Assembly (NCBI GenBank): GCA_902826515.1
Contig: CADEFD010000011.1
Coordinates: 1 to 55,435, forward strand
From: an uncultured Acidobacteriota bacterium
GTDB taxonomy: Bacteria > Acidobacteriota > Vicinamibacteria > Vicinamibacterales > UBA2999
DNA: 55,435 nucleotides
Reading direction: 5' to 3'
Part shown: piece after piece, positions 51,398-55,435 of the stretch
Layout of the letters: each line of letters begins with the position of its first letter
Numbering within the stretch: position 1 is the stretch's first letter
Notes under the pieces: generated by a model
Databases searched by the model: none
Seen by the model: only the letters and a program-made list of their open reading frames with translations
What the model was told of the DNA's origin: nothing
Position numbers and translations under genes: made by a program

Positions 51398-52531
51398 ATG
51401 AACGCGATTCTGGCACTCGAAGACGGCACCTGGTACGCGGGCGTCTCGGCCGGCGCTCCTGGGGAGACGACCGGCGAGGTCGTGTTCAACACGAGCATGA
51501 CCGGTTATCAGGAAGTGCTCACCGATCCGTCGTATGCCGGCCAGATCGTCACCATGACGACGCCGCAGATCGGCAACTACGGCGTGGCGGCGGCCGACGT
51601 CGAGTCCGACGCGCCGAAGGTGGCCGGCTTCATCATCCGCGACCAGTCGCCGATTGCCAGCAACTGGCGGGCCCAGGCCACGCTGAAGGAATACCTCACG
51701 GCCAATCACATCGTGGCCATCGCCGACATCGACACGCGCGCGCTCACGCGCAAGCTGCGGTCGGCCGGGGTGATGCGCGGCGTCATCGCGACTGGCGCCG
51801 TCGATCCGCAGGCGCTCGTGGAACGAGCCCGGGCGATTCCGCTGATGGAAGGCATGGACCTCGTGAAGGAGGTCACCTGCGCGGCGCCCTACGACTTCTC
51901 GTTGTCGCTCGCCGACACGGTGGCGGCGGCGAGTTTCGCGCAGACGCCCGAGAAGCCGGCGTCGCGGCTGCTCAAGGTGGCGGCCTACGACTACGGCATC
52001 AAGACGAACATCCTGCGGCGCCTCGTCGCGCACGGCTGCCAGGTGCGCGTGTTCCCGGCCACGGCGCCAGCGGCAGACCTGCTGGCCTGGCAGCCCGACG
52101 GCATCTTCCTCAGCAACGGCCCGGGCGATCCGGCCGCCGTCGGCTATGCCATCGACAACGTCAAGGCCCTCGTGGCGCACGGCACGCCGATCTTCGGCAT
52201 CTGCCTCGGCCACCAGCTCCTCGCGCTCGGCCTCGGCGCCTCGACCTACAAGCTCAAGTTCGGACACCGCGGCGCCAATCATCCGGTGAAGTTCCTCGAC
52301 ACCGGCGCCGTCGAGATCACGTCGCAGAACCACGGCTTCGCCGTGGATCCCGATTCGCTGCCGGCCGGCATCGAGATGACGCACAAGAACCTGTACGACG
52401 GCACGGTCGAGGGCATCCGGCACACCTCGAAGCCGCTCTTCTCCGTGCAGTACCACCCCGAGGCGTCGCCCGGGCCCCATGACGCCGACTACCTCTTCAG
52501 GCAGTTCGTCGACCTGATCGAAAAGAACTGA
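51398..52531 (+). CDS. carA: Carbamoyl-phosphate synthase small subunit
   Basis: CarA supplies ammonia from glutamine to CarB for carbamoyl phosphate, the precursor of arginine and pyrimidines. The 377-residue product has the N-terminal CPSase domain ('[19 protein letters not shown]', '[20 protein letters not shown]', '[17 protein letters not shown]') and a class I glutaminase domain. The nucleophile is Cys in '[16 protein letters not shown]'; His and Glu are in '[16 protein letters not shown]'. All triad residues are present. It starts one base after the pseudokinase stop, so they may share a transcript, and carB follows after 14 bases. Confidence 0.96.
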   Translation: MNAILALEDGTWYAGVSAGAPGETTGEVVFNTSMTGYQEVLTDPSYAGQIVTMTTPQIGNYGVAAADVESDAPKVAGFIIRDQSPIASNWRAQATLKEYLTANHIVAIADIDTRALTRKLRSAGVMRGVIATGAVDPQALVERARAIPLMEGMDLVKEVTCAAPYDFSLSLADTVAAASFAQTPEKPASRLLKVAAYDYGIKTNILRRLVAHGCQVRVFPATAPAADLLAWQPDGIFLSNGPGDPAAVGYAIDNVKALVAHGTPIFGICLGHQLLALGLGASTYKLKFGHRGANHPVKFLDTGAVEITSQNHGFAVDPDSLPAGIEMTHKNLYDGTVEGIRHTSKPLFSVQYHPEASPGPHDADYLFRQFVDLIEKN

Positions 52532-52545
52532 AGGCCACTCGTCCC

Positions 52546-55435
<2,890 letters not shown>

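Overview
The window is a dense, high-GC chromosome segment (about 50 genes, no gene-free stretch over 130 bases, no mobile element, tRNA, rRNA or CRISPR recognised). The gene set is that of a diderm (BamA, Skp, LpxA, LpxI, LptE) that makes menaquinone by the futalosine route, carries the bacillithiol gene bshC, controls its chaperones with HrcA/CIRCE, and has an ETF:quinone oxidoreductase. This combination and the high-GC codon use point to Acidobacteriota, probably a Vicinamibacteria-like lineage. That placement is inference from gene content; no marker phylogeny was run.

Layout. 1-4352: end of clpC, bamA, an opposing small lipoprotein gene, and skp. 4412-13178: one tightly coupled nine-gene run joining lipid A genes (fabZ-lpxA fusion, lpxI, a Gfo/Idh oxidoreductase) to menaquinone genes (an MqnE-like protein without its Fe-S motif, mqnA, mqnC, a probable aminofutalosine deaminase, mqnP, ubiE/menG). 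13242-17801: a TonB-like protein, a 31-codon mini-ORF, miaA, hfq, deoB and a dGTPase. 17929-28116: yceD-rpmF-plsX-fabD-fabG-acpP-fabF, then etfB-etfA-ETF:QO, a DUF374 acyltransferase and a histone-deacetylase-like hydrolase. 28225-32349: leuS, lptE, holA. 32330-38941 (minus strand): rpsT, a lytic transglycosylase, alaS, recX, pilT and a Ser/Thr kinase. 39008-40537: rsmE and a DUF1028 protein. 40547-44191 (minus): hrcA-grpE-dnaJ-prmA behind a CIRCE operator. 44268-49130 (minus): xdhC, a class A PBP, bshC. 49205-55435: a transmembrane pseudokinase with PEGA domains, carA, and carB cut by the window end.

How the genes work together. Envelope building runs through the whole window: outer-membrane protein insertion (BamA, Skp), lipid A synthesis (LpxA, LpxI, perhaps GnnA- and LpxJ-type enzymes), LPS export (LptE), peptidoglycan (PBP1, lytic transglycosylase), and fatty acid and phospholipid precursors (Fab/PlsX). 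Menaquinone genes and the ETF/ETF:QO branch join respiration to fatty acid oxidation. The strongest unusual signals are the cluster-less MqnE homologue inside the menaquinone operon, the FabZ-LpxA fusion, the pseudokinase-PEGA protein, an Hfq with an altered distal face, a translationally coupled mini-ORF before miaA, and a hairpin at the predicted 5' end of the leuS transcript.
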